Source: Marinomonas sp. IMCC 4694 (lineage in GTDB: Bacteria > Pseudomonadota > Gammaproteobacteria > Pseudomonadales > Marinomonadaceae). From it: DNA of 64,000 nucleotides. The stretch covers positions 1,984,001-2,048,000 of the forward strand of contig NZ_VSRV01000001.1 in NCBI RefSeq assembly GCF_008122525.1, in the 5' to 3' direction. Under the pieces are notes generated by a model. It did not search any database. It had not been told where the DNA came from and was given only the letters and a program-made list of their open reading frames with translations. Made by a program: the position numbers and the translations under genes. Shown one piece after another: positions 1 through 9,591 of this stretch (the stretch's first letter is position 1; the number at the start of each line of letters is the position of its first letter).

Positions 1-1
1 A

Positions 2-223
2 AATGCCCAAGCGATTAAAAAATACCGACTATCAGAAAACATTCAGCTGGTGGCCGATAATGTGCACTATTTAGAGCAAGACCAATCACTCATCAGTTAT
101 GGCAATGCCATGCTGATATCAACTCAAGGTGAGACTTCTGCAGGCAAAATAACCACTTACATTCACTCAGAAGACGTCTTGATGACAGGATCTGTACGAG
201 GAAAATATGAAACCATTCGTTAA
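2..223 (+). CDS. lptC: LptC, C-terminal part (LPS export)
   Basis: This is the 3' end of a gene that begins before the window. The open frame runs from base 2 to a TAA at 221-223 and gives about 73 residues ending in GKYETIR. The segment has the beta-strand pattern of the LptC C-terminal half (YLEQDQ, then a strand, then DVLMTGSVRG). LptC is the bitopic inner-membrane protein that passes LPS from LptB2FG to LptA. The assignment rests mainly on the overlap with lptA, which starts 17 bases before this stop, and on lptB following. In related bacteria these three form one operon. Confidence 0.85.
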   Translation, partial: NAQAIKKYRLSENIQLVADNVHYLEQDQSLISYGNAMLISTQGETSAGKITTYIHSEDVLMTGSVRGKYETIR

Positions 224-716
224 TATTAGTGCCTTAGTCGCCGTGGCACTGTTAGGCTCTCAAGCTTACGCACTGCCAGAAGACATGAGTCAACCGCTCG
301 AAATTCAGGCCGATGAAGCTGCTTTTGATCAAACCTCTGGTGAAGCTATTTACAAAGGCAATGTCTTCGTAAAACAAGGTACGATTGAAATACAAGCCCA
401 GTACCTAAAAGTATCAACAGATCCGCTGACACGGGCGTTCAATCGCCTAGAAGCGACAGGAAAACCCGCCAAGTTCAGCCAGCAAGTGGACTGGAGTGGT
501 AACATGGTTATCAGTCAGGGGAATGAAATACGTTACTCAACCCATGACTCTACACTTGAAATTCTCGGCGAGAGTTATTTGAGCCGCATGCAAAACTCCA
601 TTACTGCGGACTACATTCTCTACATGATCGCAGACGGCACTTTCAGTGCCGAGAAAAAAACCACAGGCCGCGTCTTTATGACATTACAACCCCAAGCACC
701 TGAGGCAAAAAAATAG
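207..716 (+). CDS. lptA: LptA, periplasmic LPS-binding bridge protein
   Basis: The 169-residue protein has an N-terminal signal peptide (hydrophobic residues 8-20, cleavage probably after AYA, residue 22). An OstA-type beta-jellyroll domain follows: PLEIQADEAAFD, then GEAIYKGNVFVKQG near residues 30-60. LptA polymerises into the periplasmic bridge that carries LPS from LptC to LptD. The start overlaps the end of lptC and the stop abuts the lptB ATG with no gap, so translation is probably coupled. The length is close to the usual 160-185 residues. Confidence 0.93.
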   Translation: MKPFVNISALVAVALLGSQAYALPEDMSQPLEIQADEAAFDQTSGEAIYKGNVFVKQGTIEIQAQYLKVSTDPLTRAFNRLEATGKPAKFSQQVDWSGNMVISQGNEIRYSTHDSTLEILGESYLSRMQNSITADYILYMIADGTFSAEKKTTGRVFMTLQPQAPEAKK

Positions 717-1442
717 ATGGCACGCTTAGAAGCAAAAAATCTCGCCAAAAGTTATAAAAAACGCCAAGTCGTAAAAGACGTCTCTATAGCCGTTGAGTCT
801 GGCGAAGCGGTAGGCTTACTTGGCCCTAATGGTGCCGGAAAAACCACCTGCTTTTATATGATTGTAGGCATGGTCGCCAATGACGCTGGCGGTATTTTCA
901 TTGATGGGCAAGACATCACCCATAACGCCATGCACACACGCGCCCAAAAAGGCATTGGCTACTTACCACAAGAAGCGTCTATTTTTCGCAAAATGTCAGT
1001 TGAAAATAACATCTTAGCCATTTTAGAAACCCGTAAAGAACTGAACAAAACGCAACAAAAAGATCGCCTAGAAAGCTTACTTGAGGAGTTTCACATTACC
1101 CACATTCGTCATAATTTGGGTATGGCCTTATCCGGTGGTGAAAGGCGTCGTGTTGAAATAGCAAGAGCCGTCGCTATGAACCCAAAGTTCATATTGTTAG
1201 ACGAACCATTTGCAGGGGTTGACCCCATTTCAGTTGGTGATATTAAGCTCATTATTAAACATCTTCAACAAAGTGGCATTGGTGTGTTGATCACCGATCA
1301 CAACGTTCGTGAGACACTGGACATTTGCGATAAAGCCTACATTGTGGGTAATGGCTACATTATTGCCTCGGGCGACGCTGAGACGGTGATCAATAACGAA
1401 CAAGTAAAAAAGGTCTATTTAGGCGACGACTTCCGTCTGTAA
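717..1442 (+). CDS. lptB: LptB, ATPase of the LPS export transporter
   Basis: This is a complete 241-residue ABC ATPase. Walker A is GPNGAGKTT (about residues 36-44), the signature is LSGGERRR (about 138-145), Walker B is ILLDEPFAG (about 159-167), and an H-loop follows in ITDHNVRE. The QEASIFRKMSVENN stretch after the Q-loop is typical of LptB. It works as a cytoplasmic dimer with LptFG, which are not in the window. The ATG follows the lptA stop directly. A 75-base gap separates it from rpoN. Confidence 0.96.
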   Translation: MARLEAKNLAKSYKKRQVVKDVSIAVESGEAVGLLGPNGAGKTTCFYMIVGMVANDAGGIFIDGQDITHNAMHTRAQKGIGYLPQEASIFRKMSVENNILAILETRKELNKTQQKDRLESLLEEFHITHIRHNLGMALSGGERRRVEIARAVAMNPKFILLDEPFAGVDPISVGDIKLIIKHLQQSGIGVLITDHNVRETLDICDKAYIVGNGYIIASGDAETVINNEQVKKVYLGDDFRL

Positions 1443-1517
1443 CCCCTTATCATTGCTGGAGAAAGGGAGTAGTATGCACAACTCGTTCCAATTCACTCAA
1501 ACAAAAAGAGTTGCTCT

Positions 1518-2990
1518 ATGAAGCAGTCTTTGCAATTAAAACTCGGTCAACAGCTGACCATGACGCCGCAACTGCAACAAGCCATCCGTTTGCTGCAGCT
1601 TTCCACGTTAGACCTTAAACAAGAAATACACGAATTCTTAGAGTCAAACCCATTGCTTGAACTGGATGACGACGAACATCATCATGATGCGCCCGCCAGT
1701 ATCGAATCTAAAAGCGCAGCCGATACCCCCCTTGATGCACCAAGCGAAGAGCCTCGCATCGAATCAGAGTGGACCGAAAGCATTCCGGAAGAGTTGTCCA
1801 TAGACAGCAGCTGGGATGACACCTACCAAGGATCGTCCGCCGCAATCAGTGACAACAACAGTTACGAAGGAGACGGTGATTTCGAAAGTCGCAACGCCCC
1901 TGCTGAGAGCATTCAAGATCACCTGATATGGCAATTAAACCTGACCCATATGTCAGATCGGGACATTGAAATCGCTTACGCTATCATCGAATGCGTTCAG
2001 CCGGATGGGTATCTTAGCATCACTCCTGAGGACATTTGGGAATCTTTGGGAGCTGAGCTTGATGATTTAGATATTGAAGAAGTCATCGCAGTACAGCATC
2101 GCTTGCAACGTTTCGACCCCGTAGGGGTTTGCTCTATTGATCTACGTGACTGTTTACTGGTGCAATTAGAGGCCTTTAATACGCACCCCTTATACAAAAG
2201 CACACATAACCTAATCGATCATTATCTGCCATTATTAGGCAATCGAGATTTTGCACAACTTAGCCGAAAAACCAAACTCAAAGACGAAGCACTTAAAGAG
2301 GTTATCAACCTCATTCAGCAACTAAATCCACGACCGGGTTCCGTGATTGACGCTGACGATACTGACTATGTCATTCCAGATGTGTCTGTTAAAAAACGCA
2401 ATAATACCTGGCAAGTTGAACTTAACAACGACGCCTTACCGCCTGTAAAGATCAATGAAACTTATTCAGCGATGGCCAGCACAGCAGCCACACCAGAAGA
2501 CGCGAGTTACATTAAAACTTCGCTTCAAGAAGCCAAGTGGTTTATGAAAAGCTTACAAAGCCGCAACGAAACCCTACTAAAAGTCGCCAGCTGCATTGTC
2601 AGTCGTCAAATTGATTTTTTTGAACTGGGCGAAGAAGCGATGAAGCCCATGGTTCTACACGATGTTGCCGAAGAAGTAGGCATGCACGAGTCGACCATTT
2701 CTCGAGTCACAACACAAAAATACATGCACACGCCCAAAGGTATCTTTGAGCTCAAGTACTTCTTCTCAAGCCACGTTAACACGGCTTCAGGCGGAGAGTG
2801 TTCATCCACCGCGATACGAGCTATGATCAAAAAATTAGTCGCTGATGAACCTGCAAAAAAACCGTTAAGCGACAACAAACTGGCCGCAATACTGGCCGGT
2901 CAAGGCATACAGGTTGCTAGACGAACTGTGGCAAAATACCGCGAGGCGATGAACATCCCTCCGTCCAACGAACGAAAACGACTGATCTAA
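1518..2990 (+). CDS. rpoN: RNA polymerase sigma-54 factor RpoN
   Basis: The protein has 490 residues. Region I at the N terminus is Gln/Leu rich (LGQQLTMTPQLQQ) and contacts bacterial enhancer-binding proteins. It is followed by a long acidic linker (about 50-130), the core-binding domain, and a C-terminal domain with the RpoN box ARRTVAKYRE (about 468-477) that reads the -24 element. Sigma-54 serves nitrogen, motility and other activator-dependent genes. The position downstream of lptB is the standard one. The next gene is ptsN, only 17 bases away, where hpf is normally found. Confidence 0.97.
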   Translation: MKQSLQLKLGQQLTMTPQLQQAIRLLQLSTLDLKQEIHEFLESNPLLELDDDEHHHDAPASIESKSAADTPLDAPSEEPRIESEWTESIPEELSIDSSWDDTYQGSSAAISDNNSYEGDGDFESRNAPAESIQDHLIWQLNLTHMSDRDIEIAYAIIECVQPDGYLSITPEDIWESLGAELDDLDIEEVIAVQHRLQRFDPVGVCSIDLRDCLLVQLEAFNTHPLYKSTHNLIDHYLPLLGNRDFAQLSRKTKLKDEALKEVINLIQQLNPRPGSVIDADDTDYVIPDVSVKKRNNTWQVELNNDALPPVKINETYSAMASTAATPEDASYIKTSLQEAKWFMKSLQSRNETLLKVASCIVSRQIDFFELGEEAMKPMVLHDVAEEVGMHESTISRVTTQKYMHTPKGIFELKYFFSSHVNTASGGECSSTAIRAMIKKLVADEPAKKPLSDNKLAAILAGQGIQVARRTVAKYREAMNIPPSNERKRLI

Positions 2991-3007
2991 ACGGAAACCA
3001 TTTTATC

Positions 3008-3457
3008 ATGTCCTTGAAAGCCTTATTAAAAGCAGATCTTGTTTTAGCGCAACAAGATATTGTGAGCAAAAAACGTGTTCTTGAAACGCTTGCCGACATC
3101 GCCTCAAACCGACTTCACTGCAACAACGAAGCCATTTATGACGCGTTGCTTGGACGAGAAAAACTCGGAAGCACAGGGATCGGCAATGGCATTGCCATCC
3201 CACACTGTCGACTCGAATCAGCGAACCATACCGCCATTGTCATCATGTCACTGCAAACGGCAATCGATTTTGATTCGATTGATAGAAAACCCGTTGACCT
3301 TATTTTTGCGCTGATTGTGCCGCCCAATGAATGCGACCAGCACCTTGCGACCTTAGCACAAATTGCTGAATTAGCTCAGTCTCCCGAATCACTAAAAAAA
3401 CTGCGTTTGGCTCAGTCAAACGAAGATCTATTTACTGTATTTAGCGCACTACTATAG
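3008..3457 (+). CDS. ptsN: PtsN, nitrogen PTS EIIA component
   Basis: This is a 149-residue PTS_EIIA_2 protein. The phosphorylated histidine is H66 in AIPHCRLE. EIIA-Ntr is the final phosphate acceptor of the nitrogen phosphotransferase system and acts by protein contact on potassium transport and stress regulators, not on sugar uptake. It follows rpoN by 17 bases and precedes npr by 9 bases. In many relatives hpf sits before ptsN and rapZ after it; both are absent here. Confidence 0.94.
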   Translation: MSLKALLKADLVLAQQDIVSKKRVLETLADIASNRLHCNNEAIYDALLGREKLGSTGIGNGIAIPHCRLESANHTAIVIMSLQTAIDFDSIDRKPVDLIFALIVPPNECDQHLATLAQIAELAQSPESLKKLRLAQSNEDLFTVFSALL

Positions 3458-3466
3458 GAAAAGAGC

Positions 3467-3736
3467 ATGCAGGAAAAGTCCACTACTATTATTAACAAGC
3501 TTGGTTTACACGCTCGGGCGGCTGGCAAACTTGTAGAAACAACATCTCGCTTTTCTTGTGACATTACCATCGAGAAAGAAGGGCGAAATGTAGACGGTAA
3601 AAGCATCATGGCTATGATGATGCTAGCGGCAGGCAAAGGCACAGACATAATTATTAAGACGAACGGTGACGATGAAGAAGACGCCCTTAATGCTGTTATT
3701 GAATTGATTCACAATCGCTTTGGGGAAGACGAGTAG
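3467..3736 (+). CDS. npr: NPr, HPr-like phosphocarrier of the nitrogen PTS
   Basis: The protein has 89 residues and the HPr fold. The phosphoryl-accepting H15 lies in GLHARAA and the conserved Ser46 in DGKSIM. NPr passes phosphate from PtsP (EI-Ntr, not in the window) to PtsN. The AGGAAA ribosome site before the ATG is good. The gene stops at 3736, and the start chosen for mgtE lies 7 bases downstream. The name ptsO is also used for this gene. Confidence 0.93.
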   Translation: MQEKSTTIINKLGLHARAAGKLVETTSRFSCDITIEKEGRNVDGKSIMAMMMLAAGKGTDIIIKTNGDDEEDALNAVIELIHNRFGEDE

Positions 3737-3743
3737 CACCACT

Positions 3744-5096
3744 ATGTCAGAGCAAAGCACGCTTAATCACCTTCAGACCGTCACCGAATCGCTTGAATCC
3801 GGTGCCACGATGCAGATCCGTTATTTGCTTAACGGCGCTTTGCCTGCGCAAGATGTTGCTCGGTTATTAGAATCTTCCCCGCCCAAAGAGCGCAAACTGC
3901 TCTGGGAATTGATAGAAGCCAAAAACGAAGGCGAAGTACTGCAATATCTGAGTGAAGATATTGGTGTCCAGTTCATGAAGAACATGGACACAGAACGACT
4001 TATTGCCGTTTCTGAACACTTCGAAAGCGATGATCTCGCCGATTTACTTCAACATTTGCCAGAGACGATCGTAAAAGAAGTACTTGCTTCAATGACGACT
4101 CAGGACAGAGCCCGAGTAGAAGCGCTATTAAGCTACTCAGAAGATTCTGCCGGCGGCTTGATGAATACGGACACTATTACCATACGTCCGAACATCACTA
4201 TTGACATAGTATTTCGCTATTTACGCAGGCACAACACACTACCAGATATGACCGACAGCCTGCTTGTTGTCAGCCGCTCAGATCGTTTACTCGGCATACT
4301 GCCACTGACCAAACTTCTGGTATCCGATGTCAACGCCACCGTGCGAGACATCATGGAAACCGAATACACCGTTATCCAAGCCGAAACCCCAGCCAATGAA
4401 GTGGCACAACTGTTTGAGAAAATGGATCTGGTTTCGGCCCCTGTCATCGACGGGGTAACAAAAAAATTACTAGGCCGAATCACGATTGATGACGTGGTTG
4501 ATGTCATTCGAGATGAAGCGGAACACTCTATGCTAAGCATGGCGGGCCTAGATGATGATGAAGATACTTTCTCGCCCATCATGAAAACCACGCGGCGCCG
4601 AGCCGTTTGGCTTGGCATTAATTTGATTACGGCTTTTATTGCTTCCTATGTGATTGGCCTGTTTCAAGACACCTTAGATCAAGTGGTGGCTCTGGCCATA
4701 CTCATGCCTATTGTGGCCAGCATGGGCGGTATTGCTGGGTCTCAAGTGCTGACTTTGGTGATACGCGGAATCGCCTTGAACCAAATTGGCTCAACCAACA
4801 CTCGATGGCTCTTAAACAGAGAGCTCATCGTAGGGTTAATCAACGGCATATTATGGGCAACCGTCATTGCAGCACTCACCGCACTTTGGTTTGACAACAT
4901 CAAAATTGCCTATATCATTGCGGGCGCGATCATAATAAATCTGCTATTTGCCGCCACCACTGGTACACTCCTGCCCATTTTATTAAAAAAACTGGGTATT
5001 GATCCTGCTCTTGCAGGCAGCGTAATTTTGACCACCGTGACCGATGTGGTGGGGTTTCTCTCCTTCCTTGGTCTCGCTACTATCTTTCTAATATAG
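3744..5096 (+). CDS. mgtE: MgtE-type magnesium transporter
   Basis: This is a 450-residue protein with an N-terminal MgtE helical domain (about 15-120), two CBS domains (about 125-255) and five membrane helices in the last 170 residues. The SMGGIAGSQ stretch lies in the conserved pore region. MgtE channels are gated by Mg2+ bound in the cytoplasmic part. A TTG at 3720 would overlap npr; I prefer the ATG at 3744, giving MSEQSTLNH, because it avoids that overlap. Placement at the end of the rpoN-ptsN-npr run suggests co-transcription. Cobalt may also be carried. Confidence 0.92.
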   Translation: MSEQSTLNHLQTVTESLESGATMQIRYLLNGALPAQDVARLLESSPPKERKLLWELIEAKNEGEVLQYLSEDIGVQFMKNMDTERLIAVSEHFESDDLADLLQHLPETIVKEVLASMTTQDRARVEALLSYSEDSAGGLMNTDTITIRPNITIDIVFRYLRRHNTLPDMTDSLLVVSRSDRLLGILPLTKLLVSDVNATVRDIMETEYTVIQAETPANEVAQLFEKMDLVSAPVIDGVTKKLLGRITIDDVVDVIRDEAEHSMLSMAGLDDDEDTFSPIMKTTRRRAVWLGINLITAFIASYVIGLFQDTLDQVVALAILMPIVASMGGIAGSQVLTLVIRGIALNQIGSTNTRWLLNRELIVGLINGILWATVIAALTALWFDNIKIAYIIAGAIIINLLFAATTGTLLPILLKKLGIDPALAGSVILTTVTDVVGFLSFLGLATIFLI

Positions 5097-5102
5097 GTTC
5101 CC

Positions 5103-5639
5103 ATGACAAACTTTGATCAATTTGAACACGAAGAAGACATCCCAAAAAGTAAAACTCAGATCAAGCGTGAAATGGAGGCTTTGCAGGATCTAGGCAAAAA
5201 ACTACTTGGGCTGAGCAAAAACCAACTTAAAAAAGTCGATATGTCAGACACATTAAGAGAAGCCTTTGTTGAAGCGGGTCGCATCAAACAAAATGAAGCC
5301 ATGCGAAGACACCTTCAATACATCGGCAAAGTCATGCGCACAGAAGACCATGAAGCCATTGCACATCGCGTTGCACTGTTTGATAGCACGTCTGCCGCCT
5401 ATAACAAACTGTTTCACCAGCTAGAAATTAAACGCGACGCCTTGATCGGTGAAAACGCCAAAGAAGAGCTGTCGCAGTACTTAGAAGAAAACCCTAATAT
5501 CGAAGAAATTCAGTTATTAAGACAGCTTATTAGGCTCTCTCAGAAAGAAGCATCACAACAAGCCAACACGACAAATCGTAAAAAATTATTCCGATTCTTA
5601 CGAGAAATAGAAGAAAAAAGACTGGGGCTAAAAGAATAA
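5103..5639 (+). CDS. darP: DarP (YjgA), ribosome-associated assembly factor
   Basis: The 178-residue, highly charged and mostly helical protein belongs to the DUF615/YjgA family. Recognisable parts are PKSKTQIKREMEALQDLG near residues 15-32 and the C-terminal FRFLREI stretch. In E. coli the protein binds late 50S assembly intermediates. It starts 6 bases after mgtE, so it is probably the last gene of the same transcript. A strong terminator follows at 5664. Confidence 0.9.
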   Translation: MTNFDQFEHEEDIPKSKTQIKREMEALQDLGKKLLGLSKNQLKKVDMSDTLREAFVEAGRIKQNEAMRRHLQYIGKVMRTEDHEAIAHRVALFDSTSAAYNKLFHQLEIKRDALIGENAKEELSQYLEENPNIEEIQLLRQLIRLSQKEASQQANTTNRKKLFRFLREIEEKRLGLKE

Positions 5640-5663
5640 CGTTTTAATTCGTTTTGCATCGTC

Positions 5664-5705
5664 AAACCGCCGTTTTGTAAGCTTTTACAAAACGGCGGTT
5701 TTTTA
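5664..5705 (+). terminator. Rho-independent terminator after darP
   Basis: A perfect 17-base inverted repeat (5664-5680 and 5685-5701) with a GCTT loop is followed by a T run. The stem contains CCGCC/GGCGG. It closes the rpoN-darP transcript. The convergent gene yhdP ends at 5768, so the minus strand does not have an equally good T run here. Confidence 0.93.
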
Positions 5706-5767
5706 TCTGTATCAAGGCTAAAATAAAAAGACCAAAACAACACCAAAACCCTGCTGCTTTTGCCGTG

Positions 5768-8700
5768 TTATTTTGACTTCTCGAGGGGGCGATAGCGGAT
5801 CACTGTCATTGAAGGATCGCTAAATGAACCTTCGACTTTATATTGAACACTGGTCACCTTTGACAACTGCTCACCAATAAGTTTATCGGTAATATACAAC
5901 AAACCTGCCAGCTGAGGGGTACCCCATAACAAACCGGCTAATGGCAAGGTGCCTGTTAATGGGAATGTGGCCGTAAGGGTCTCATCTAAGGTTTCATTGA
6001 CAATATTAGCTTGACCTGACACAGACAACTCCGCCGTCGGGGAAACAATCGTAATAGGTGAACGTGTTTGGAGAATGCCCTGCTTTAGAAATAACGCGCC
6101 AGCAAATTCATCGTAAGTTAACCCCGGTTCATACACATCTGAAAAATCCAATAATAAACGACGGCTGAGCGCCCCAATATTAAAAATACCCAACGCTTTT
6201 AAAAACACAGGTAACTCATCCACTTTTCTAAAATTACCGTTCTCAGCAAAAAACTCAATGCTCCCAGAGGCAGTTGAACGGTCGAAAGAGAAAGGATGGC
6301 CTTTCCATCCTAACCCAACGTTAATACTGTATTCCTTCGACGATACGAATGCTTCCGATGAAAACTTACCGGTTAACTCCGCCAAATCTGCGCCATTCGC
6401 AACGAGCGTTAAATCAACATTGGAGTCGACACCCACGTCTTGCCAAATCATGCGACCAGTAAATCGCCCTGTTTTTAGTTGCGTTGAAAGAGGCTCCACT
6501 GTGATGACATTACCTTCACGAGTAATGGCCATTTGCCAATCCCCATAAGGATTTTCATTAAGGTAGAATTGATCTAACGATAGTGTCATGGTTGGAATTT
6601 GACTCGCCTTAATAGGCGCTTCTTTATTTGATGATAACTCGTCTGAAGGCAAAGTATTCCAACTTAAAAAACCAAAATGCAGATCCGGCACTCCCATTTT
6701 TTCCGACAGTGACACATTCATTTCATCCGCACTGAGCTGCAACACACTCTTACCCTCAGACCGGTAACTCACTTTAGCGTTATGCCACGTATTAATGTCA
6801 TTAACAACAACACTATCAACGATCAGATCGATCTGACTCAACCAATCCGGCATGGCCAGCAAACGTGCGTTTGCATCAGAGCGATCAGACTGACGAGAAA
6901 AATCATTAAAAACAGACAACCAATCTTCTACATAGAGGCGATTTAGGTCTCCTTTAACCACTAAATTCCTCGGTATTTTCGCACTCAGGCTGGCTTCTTG
7001 CGCGCCCCCAAAAACCAACTCCCCCCCCACAAAGCGGGCATCTTGCAATAACACCCGTGCTTTGGAAAAAGCCGCATAATCCACATCAATAACCATGTCG
7101 CTTTCGTGCTTCATCACTTTTACGCGCAGTGGATTTGGTTCCGTTGCACCTTTACCAATGGGCTCTGGAAGGCGTATTTGGGTACCGAATAAATTACTGT
7201 CTACCACCAAATCGATTTGACCTTCCTGCGATTTATTAATGGCTAACTGACCTGAGTAGGACATTTCGCCAGACAGTTTTTCAATGGCCGCTGACGGTAA
7301 TTTGTGCCATTTTGCGAGGTTTTTAACCGCCACATTACCCGTAAGATCACCCAAAACAGCGAGTCTACCCTCTGCTGTATATTCAGAGGTCAACACAAGA
7401 TGTGACAAACCGCCAAGCGCCTCTATATCAAATTCCGAGTCGGTTACACCCACTTCAGAGCCATAACGAAACTGCCCGCGTTGAAGATGCACCATTAACT
7501 GAATATCATCAAGGCGTAACAGATTATCTTGAAAATTCAACATCAGCTGCGCCGTAGGCTGCCTTTCTTTCGAAAAAGGAATCGCGACACTAAATTCTCC
7601 TTTTACGTCGCCACCTAAGTGCCATTGCTCAAAAGGCTTCAATATAGAGTCTGCTAACGGGGTCAGTCTTAATGTGGTCAAAATCCTCTCTGCCTCCTCG
7701 TTAACAGACCCCTTTAGGTTTAGCCAGTCTGCCACGCCATCAATAACAGGGACCGTTAACATAAGGTTATTCAAAGGCAAATCAAGTAAACGCCCCGACT
7801 CAATAGCCACAGACACACCAGTGCCATCAAAATCGAATACACCGCTTACCTTGCTTGCTAAAGGCCAATTTTTGTCAAACTCGATATCAGCCTCGCTCAC
7901 CGCCAACTTTACCCTGACATGGGGTTTACGCCCTTCTGACAACTCACCATTAAGCAGGATATCCGCCGCCGTCACCGTACCACGCCCTACAAAAGCATCG
8001 TCGATCCAACGGGTTAACTCACCGCTTAGGGCGTTTTTAGGAAGGTATTCTAATCGGTCCTCTACCGATAAGTTTTTACCATGAAGGTCAAGCGCTAACC
8101 AGTTTGGTTGATTGTCACGCACCTCCAACCGAAAACCACCAGATACGTCGGCGCCATGGCGTGCTATCAGTAAATCTCGACCATTGACTAAAAACGCATC
8201 ATCGAGTTTCTGCCATGTAACGTAGCCCGCTAGGTCATCCGTTATCCAGGACGTGTCATAAACAGTATCGATTTTAAGCTCACTGCCTTTACCACGGAAA
8301 TCCACGTAACCACCGTCATTAGACAAACTCAGCACCGCATTCACATCACTCGCCTGAGGAATCCCCTTATAAGACTGAATAGCCGCCGCATGTACATTGC
8401 TTAAAAATTCAAATGACACCTTATCCTTGACAGACCACCATCGAACTAGGGCATTTTTAGCGACCCCTTCAGGTGATAGCCCTTTTAGCAGCTGGGCAGC
8501 CGTCGTCTTTTGCGGAATAAAATACTGAGCAAAACGATGAGATAAAGCCACATCTGCTCGGTCAAAACGTAAGTTGGAGCGACCCGTAACAGAAGACCAA
8601 TCAAACACGGCGTTCGAGGCAGGGTAGGTTAAGCCCTGATCATCTTTCATTTGAAGTGCTCGTATATCAATACGAACACTGGGATTATTGTACGTGTATT

Positions 8701-9574
8701 TAAAGCGAATAGACGAACGCAGCTCGAATGCTTTGCCGTCATCAAACACCATGTTGAGTTGGGTCGCCTCAGATCTAACTTCTATTTCTTTTCCTATTCG
8801 AGCATCCAGCCAAATACTCCCTCCTAACTCAACCGTCGAAAGTGCATTGTCCGTAAAAAGCGCTGACGGCAACTTCGTAGCAGGGGCACTAATGGCGGCT
8901 TTAATCCGATAGTCTCTCACCAGACTGCGTGTCTTATCAAGGCGAGCATTGACCACAAAAGGAGCGGCTGAATCATCAAGATAAAATGTCGCATTTAACA
9001 ACGACTCAAACGATTTTTGAAATAAATACACATGAGGAATACGAATATCGTGACCGCCATATTGATCACTGGTAACGTGAAGATTGGCGTCAAGAATCGA
9101 AAAATTACGCTGAGCATAGAGGTAATCTAAAATACGCTCAATGGCCACAGTATTATTTGCATTGTTAGAAGAAACAGCCCCGCTAAGTCGCCATTCGCCA
9201 TCTATTTCACGTAAATTCACCGCCGGTTTCACGAAACGAATATACGTAAAATGCGGACTCAAATTAAGCAATGACTTAACCGTATCCAAACGAATCCGCA
9301 TCTCATCAATCTTAATCGCAGACTGACCATTTACATTCAACACAAACTCACTGACCGACACTGTCGGATCAATCCCTTCTAATTGGCCATCAATGCGCTG
9401 TAACGACACAGGATGACCAATGATTTGCTGAAGATTACGCTCAATCTGTGGGCGATAATAATCTAAATATGGCAATAACTTCCCAACACTCAGAGTGAAT
9501 ATCGCCAATAACACCGAGAAAGTGACAAGCAACCAAAAGATCAATATCATCGACTTGCGAAATAGCCAACCCAT
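5768..9574 (-). CDS. yhdP: YhdP, AsmA-like lipid-transport protein
   Basis: This very long protein (1268 residues) has one N-terminal membrane anchor (about residues 8-30). The body has many short beta strands and ends in an AsmA_2/DUF3971-type region. YhdP is one of the TamB/YdbH/YhdP group, which bridge the periplasm and move phospholipids to the outer membrane. The length agrees with the family (about 1250-1300). It is the last gene of the mre-maf-rng run and starts 17 bases after rng. Confidence 0.92.
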   Translation of the reverse strand: MGWLFRKSMILIFWLLVTFSVLLAIFTLSVGKLLPYLDYYRPQIERNLQQIIGHPVSLQRIDGQLEGIDPTVSVSEFVLNVNGQSAIKIDEMRIRLDTVKSLLNLSPHFTYIRFVKPAVNLREIDGEWRLSGAVSSNNANNTVAIERILDYLYAQRNFSILDANLHVTSDQYGGHDIRIPHVYLFQKSFESLLNATFYLDDSAAPFVVNARLDKTRSLVRDYRIKAAISAPATKLPSALFTDNALSTVELGGSIWLDARIGKEIEVRSEATQLNMVFDDGKAFELRSSIRFKYTYNNPSVRIDIRALQMKDDQGLTYPASNAVFDWSSVTGRSNLRFDRADVALSHRFAQYFIPQKTTAAQLLKGLSPEGVAKNALVRWWSVKDKVSFEFLSNVHAAAIQSYKGIPQASDVNAVLSLSNDGGYVDFRGKGSELKIDTVYDTSWITDDLAGYVTWQKLDDAFLVNGRDLLIARHGADVSGGFRLEVRDNQPNWLALDLHGKNLSVEDRLEYLPKNALSGELTRWIDDAFVGRGTVTAADILLNGELSEGRKPHVRVKLAVSEADIEFDKNWPLASKVSGVFDFDGTGVSVAIESGRLLDLPLNNLMLTVPVIDGVADWLNLKGSVNEEAERILTTLRLTPLADSILKPFEQWHLGGDVKGEFSVAIPFSKERQPTAQLMLNFQDNLLRLDDIQLMVHLQRGQFRYGSEVGVTDSEFDIEALGGLSHLVLTSEYTAEGRLAVLGDLTGNVAVKNLAKWHKLPSAAIEKLSGEMSYSGQLAINKSQEGQIDLVVDSNLFGTQIRLPEPIGKGATEPNPLRVKVMKHESDMVIDVDYAAFSKARVLLQDARFVGGELVFGGAQEASLSAKIPRNLVVKGDLNRLYVEDWLSVFNDFSRQSDRSDANARLLAMPDWLSQIDLIVDSVVVNDINTWHNAKVSYRSEGKSVLQLSADEMNVSLSEKMGVPDLHFGFLSWNTLPSDELSSNKEAPIKASQIPTMTLSLDQFYLNENPYGDWQMAITREGNVITVEPLSTQLKTGRFTGRMIWQDVGVDSNVDLTLVANGADLAELTGKFSSEAFVSSKEYSINVGLGWKGHPFSFDRSTASGSIEFFAENGNFRKVDELPVFLKALGIFNIGALSRRLLLDFSDVYEPGLTYDEFAGALFLKQGILQTRSPITIVSPTAELSVSGQANIVNETLDETLTATFPLTGTLPLAGLLWGTPQLAGLLYITDKLIGEQLSKVTSVQYKVEGSFSDPSMTVIRYRPLEKSK

Positions 9575-9591
9575 TTTATGACCTTTTATAA

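Noticed and set aside
4217..4618. 133-codon frame opposite mgtE
   Set aside because: Antisense shadow of the CBS domains; Ser/Arg-rich composition typical of a reverse frame.
7674..8084. 136-codon frame opposite yhdP
   Set aside because: Antisense to a long continuous gene; no ribosome site or family similarity seen.
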